NCBI GenBank assembly: GCA_020854015.1
Contig: JADZGG010000159.1
Coordinates: 1 to 15,932, forward strand
DNA length: 15,932 nucleotides
Source: Flavobacteriales bacterium
GTDB lineage: Bacteria; Bacteroidota; Bacteroidia; Flavobacteriales_F; PHOS-HE28
Direction: 5' to 3'
Both the position numbers and the translations under genes were made by a program. Under the pieces are notes generated by a model. It was given only the letters and a program-made list of their open reading frames with translations. It was not told the DNA's origin and did no database searches. Position 1 is the first letter of the stretch. The number at the start of each line of letters is the position of its first letter. Shown piece by piece: positions 13,599-15,932 of this stretch.

Positions 13599-14843
13599 TC
13601 ATTCGTCGCGAAGTGCTTCAATAGGACGTATAGCTGCAGCTTTTCGGGCCGGTATCAAGCCCGCTAGTCCACCGGCGATGATCAATGCGAAGAGCGCCCA
13701 CAAGGCCACGTCGAGCTGGATGGATGGATCACGGAAGAACTCACTTCCGGGCACGGCACTGGCGATCCCTTCCATCAGGAACACACCGAGTATGAGACCC
13801 GCCCAACCGGCCATGGCGGTCACGAAGACGGCTTCGAGCATGACCTGGCCGATCACGTTCCTTGGCGTGGCACCGAGCGCCTTCCTGATCCCGATCTCCT
13901 TGGTCCGGTCCTGCACCACGATGATCATGATGTTGCTGATACCCACGATCCCGGCGATCAAACTTCCGATACCGACGAACCACAGGAATGCGTTGATCCC
14001 TGTGAAGATGTTGCCGAGCATGCTGCTGTTCTCCACGTTGTTGTTCACCCACAAGGCCCTATCGTCCGTGGGGTCGAAGTTGTGCCGTCGTGCTATGGTG
14101 TGTACCGCACGCGTCTCGGCCATTTGGGAACCCACGATGGTCGCATCGGAAAAGCTGAACATGATGTCGTCCACATCGCGCTTGGCATTGAAGACCTTTT
14201 GCGCGGCGTTCAAGGGAATGAACACCGGACTGCGTTCCATGGTGTTGTGCCCACCCGATTCGAACTCGTACAAGCCCACGCACAGAAAAGGCACGCCGTT
14301 CACGTTGATCCACTGATCCAAGGGGTCCTCATCCTTGAACAATTCCTTGCTGCAATCCTCGGCGATCACGATCACTTTGCGGTTGCTCTGCTCGTCCACC
14401 TCGTTGATGAACCGTCCGCGCAGCACGATCTGGTTCTCCAACGGCAGACTCTCGGGACCCAACCCGCGGATGCTGTAGCTCCCGTAGTTCTTGCCATGCT
14501 GCAATTGGCTCTGCCCGCGCCATACCCGGTATCGGCCGCGAATGTGCTCCAATCCGGGGATCGCGTTCCGAAGTGCATCAATGTCGTCCTCGTCCAATTG
14601 GATCGAGCGGTTCGCGGGCAATCCGTTCCATGGCTTGCTCGTCTCGCCACCGAACAGGGTGATGCTGTTCTTGGCCGTGTTCTTGAAATTGTACTCGAAG
14701 CCGTTGCGCAGGCCACTGCCAGCGCCCAGAAGGATGATGAGCATGAAGATCCCCCAGAACACGGCAAACCCCGTGAGCACGGCCCTCAGCTTGTTCTTGC
14801 CGATGCTCTCGAAGACCTCGCCCCATTGTTCCCTATCGAACAT
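13599..14843 (-). CDS. MacB/FtsX-type ABC transporter permease B
   Basis: 414 aa. Same plan as permease A: TM1 about 21-43 (AVLTGFAVFWGIFMLIILLGAG), periplasmic MacB_PCD domain about 46-280, TM2 about 283-310, TM3 about 335-358, TM4 about 376-397, with QDRTKEIGIRKALGATPRN (311-329) as the FtsX-type cytoplasmic signature. The N-termini of A and B (MFDxxxWGE... NKLR..LT.F.V.WGIFML) show they are paralogues, so the exporter is probably a heterodimer. The start overlaps the ATPase stop by 11 nt, which implies translational coupling. The last ~60 bp, encoding LIPARKAAAIRPIEALRDE, have been copied twice into the spacer downstream. The substrate is unknown; MacB relatives export macrolides, peptides, siderophores or lipoproteins. 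Confidence 0.92.
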   Translation of the reverse strand: MFDREQWGEVFESIGKNKLRAVLTGFAVFWGIFMLIILLGAGSGLRNGFEYNFKNTAKNSITLFGGETSKPWNGLPANRSIQLDEDDIDALRNAIPGLEHIRGRYRVWRGQSQLQHGKNYGSYSIRGLGPESLPLENQIVLRGRFINEVDEQSNRKVIVIAEDCSKELFKDEDPLDQWINVNGVPFLCVGLYEFESGGHNTMERSPVFIPLNAAQKVFNAKRDVDDIMFSFSDATIVGSQMAETRAVHTIARRHNFDPTDDRALWVNNNVENSSMLGNIFTGINAFLWFVGIGSLIAGIVGISNIMIIVVQDRTKEIGIRKALGATPRNVIGQVMLEAVFVTAMAGWAGLILGVFLMEGIASAVPGSEFFRDPSIQLDVALWALFALIIAGGLAGLIPARKAAAIRPIEALRDE

Positions 14844-15555
14844 CGCGGGTATGGTCTTCGGTTTCCAACAACGAAGAAGGGGCCAGGTGGGCGTTCTCGA
14901 TCAGGCCATCACGTAGAAGGATCACCCTGTTCGTGGCGGCCGCGACCTCCCGTTCGTGCGTCACGATCACGACCGTTATGCCATGCTCCTTGTTCACCTT
15001 GGTCAACAGCGCCATCACCTCCTTGCTGGTGGTGCTGTCCAAGGCCCCGGTCGGTTCATCTGCAAGGATGATCTTCGGTTCGCTGACGAGCGCTCTGGCG
15101 ATAGCAACGCGTTGCTTCTGTCCACCGCTCAGCTCATTCGGCATGTGGTGCGCCCACTCTTTCAGACCCACGTTGGCCAACATCTCCAAGGCCATCTCGT
15201 TCCGCTTCTTCCGCTTCACACCTTGGTAGTACAAGGGCAAGGCCACATTCTCCATGGCATTCTTGAAGCTGATCAGATTGAAGCTCTGGAAGATGAAGCC
15301 GATGTATTTGCTGCGCAGGGCGGCGTTCTCCGTCTCGCTTTGGCCTCTGATCAACAGGCCATCCAAGAGGTACTCCCCGTTGTCGTACGTATCGAGAATA
15401 CCGATGATGTTCAGCAAGGTGCTTTTGCCCGATCCGGACGAACCCATGATGCTCACGAGCTCGCCCTTCCCGATGTGCAGATCGATGCCCTTGAGCACCT
15501 GCAACAGGTTGTTGCCCGTTCGGTAGGCCTTGCGGATATCGGTCAGTTGGATCAT
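14833..15555 (-). CDS. ABC transporter ATPase (MacB/LolD/FtsE type)
   Basis: 240 aa, single nucleotide-binding domain without a fused permease. Walker A GSSGSGKST (38-46), Q-loop Q90 (FIFQSFNL), signature LSGGQKQR (142-149), Walker B IILADEP (162-168), D-loop GALDS (170-174) and switch His200 (VIVTHE) are all present, so it should be active. The sequence MIQLTDIRKAYRTG is the usual family start; the frame is open to 15600 but the extra 15 residues have no match, so I use 15555. TACCTTCG lies 7 nt upstream. It is the first gene of the exporter cluster (ATPase, permease B, permease A, adaptor), and its stop lies inside the beginning of permease B. ATP hydrolysis here should power both permeases. 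Confidence 0.95.
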   Translation of the reverse strand: MIQLTDIRKAYRTGNNLLQVLKGIDLHIGKGELVSIMGSSGSGKSTLLNIIGILDTYDNGEYLLDGLLIRGQSETENAALRSKYIGFIFQSFNLISFKNAMENVALPLYYQGVKRKKRNEMALEMLANVGLKEWAHHMPNELSGGQKQRVAIARALVSEPKIILADEPTGALDSTTSKEVMALLTKVNKEHGITVVIVTHEREVAAATNRVILLRDGLIENAHLAPSSLLETEDHTRDVR

Positions 15556-15562
15556 GGATGCG

Positions 15563-15570
15563 CGAAGGTA
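15563..15570 (-). promoter_or_regulatory. TACCTTCG box before the exporter operon
   Basis: Minus-strand TACCTTCG-CGCATCC-ATG. It matches TAnnTTCG, with 7 nt to the ATPase start rather than 4. Probable promoter element of the ABC exporter genes. Confidence 0.5.
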
Positions 15571-15763
15571 TCGGGCTTGGATGGTGCCTGAGAGCCTCAT
15601 ACACGAACGGTTCGGGCCGTGTAGGAACGGTGGCGACCCAAAGCCCGATGGGCGGGCAGGTTCCGTGCGTACGTATGAGGCAATGATCGCCGGAATAGCA
15701 AGCTGGCGTACTTGCGGCTCACGGTAACCTCTGCCAGCCTACCGTATCGCAACAGGTATTCGT
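15571..15763. other. Intergenic region upstream of the exporter operon
   Basis: No convincing gene on either strand. Small inverted repeats are present: GAACGGTTC inside ACACG...CGTGT (about 15601-15622) and GCCC-GAT-GGGC (15643-15653). They could be operator sites or remnants of a terminator for the gene to the right, but neither has a supporting context. Confidence 0.3.
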
Positions 15764-15931
15764 TCACATTGGATCCGGCATGTGCAGGCGGTAGCGATGT
15801 TGCCTGGCGGGTTCACGGCGACAGTGCTCCAATACACATTCCACGAGTGTGGCCGATGCATCGGCAGGCTCCTCGAAGTACATCCGTGCCGCGATCCCTC
15901 GCGTAGTTCCATCATTCGGACTACCTGATGG
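15764..15931 (-). CDS. Possible C-terminal tail of a gene entering from the right edge
   Basis: On the minus strand a frame is open from the window edge for 55 codons to TGA at 15764-15766. It encodes a stretch such as RMYFEEPADASATLVECVLEH followed by CRREPARQHRYRLHMPDPM. Codon use is compatible with the neighbours, but the length is too short and no family is recognised, so chance remains possible. Confidence 0.22.
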   Translation of the reverse strand, partial: PSGSPNDGTTRGIAARMYFEEPADASATLVECVLEHCRREPARQHRYRLHMPDPM

Positions 15932-15932
15932 A

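Larger units (their letters stand above)
13090..13658. repeat. Tandem array of three ~193-bp gene-junction repeats
   Basis: Copies start at 13090, 13283 and 13476 (each at TCGAACATCGCCGGGAGG), period 193 bp; the third is 8 bp shorter because it lacks one 8-bp sub-repeat. Each unit, read on the minus strand, holds: the last ~60 bp of permease B ending in RPIExLRDE-stop, a spacer, and the first ~10 bp of permease A (ATGTTCGAC). Copy 3 contains the true end of permease B and copy 1 the true start of permease A, so the array is a triplication of the gene boundary. Copies differ at scattered bases (for example CATAGCCCC versus CATAACCTC; GGAATTCCTCTG versus GGAATTTCTTTG). The permease spacer is 501 bp instead of about 115 bp. 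Confidence 0.95.

Noticed and set aside
13055..13621. Several short frames with peptides such as KPQRRKDAKT or RRRGAEEFQVDPTRGYVSL
   Set aside because: They are translations of the CGCAAAGACGC-type repeat in different frames, a common source of false genes.
13090..13658. CRISPR array
   Set aside because: The repeats are about 193 bp, contiguous without unique spacers, and contain gene ends; no cas gene is nearby.
14082..15071. Plus-strand frame of 329 codons
   Set aside because: Antisense to permease B and the ATPase, both with clear family motifs.

Overview
The window looks like a chromosomal segment of a member of the Bacteroidota, most likely a GC-rich relative of the Flavobacteriales. 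The evidence is a type IX secretion sorting tail (VFPNPAT...) on one protein, the rsmE/DUF4159 gene pair, almost no Shine-Dalgarno sequences, and TAnnTTCG boxes (relatives of the Bacteroidota -7 element TAnnTTTG) directly in front of start codons. I cannot name a species.

Layout. (1) At 1-492, minus strand, is the N-terminal 164 codons of a MmeI-type restriction/methylation enzyme that runs off the left edge. Two palindromic elements lie inside its reading frame. (2) After a divergent intergenic stretch full of degenerate GCCAA repeats, 713-3550 (+) encodes a large secreted metallophosphoesterase with a twin calcium-loop tail. (3) A hairpin doublet (3564-3663) separates it from a seven-repeat delta-60 protein (3720-5252, -) with a T9SS tail. 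(4) A small five-helix membrane protein of unknown function follows (5449-6000, +). (5) From 6109 leftward-reading genes fill the window: DUF4159 protein, rsmE, a GT-C-like membrane protein, and a serine beta-lactamase-family hydrolase (9140-10648). (6) The last block (10698-15555, -) is an ABC exporter of the MacAB type, transcribed ATPase, permease B, permease A, periplasmic adaptor. No outer-membrane channel gene is visible. The right edge (15571-15932) holds at most the tail of another gene.

The most unusual structure is a tandem array at 13090-13658, between the two permease genes. Its unit of about 193 bp is the junction of the two genes: the last ~60 bp of permease B, the intergenic spacer (itself a palindromic repeat with 8-bp sub-repeats), and the first ~10 bp of permease A. 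Three copies are present, the outermost ones merging into the real genes, so the operon contains two extra permease tails and two extra copies of the permease A start site, each opening a 16-codon mini-frame.

How the genes work together: the four exporter genes form one transport system using ATP to move a substrate from the inner membrane or periplasm outward. rsmE and the DUF4159 gene are neighbours, although the latter seems to have its own promoter overlapping the rsmE stop codon. The remaining genes are single units. No tRNA, rRNA, CRISPR array, transposase or phage gene was seen. I did not find a clearly new multi-gene system. The junction-repeat array, the near-leaderless start motif and the phosphoesterase tail are the best leads.
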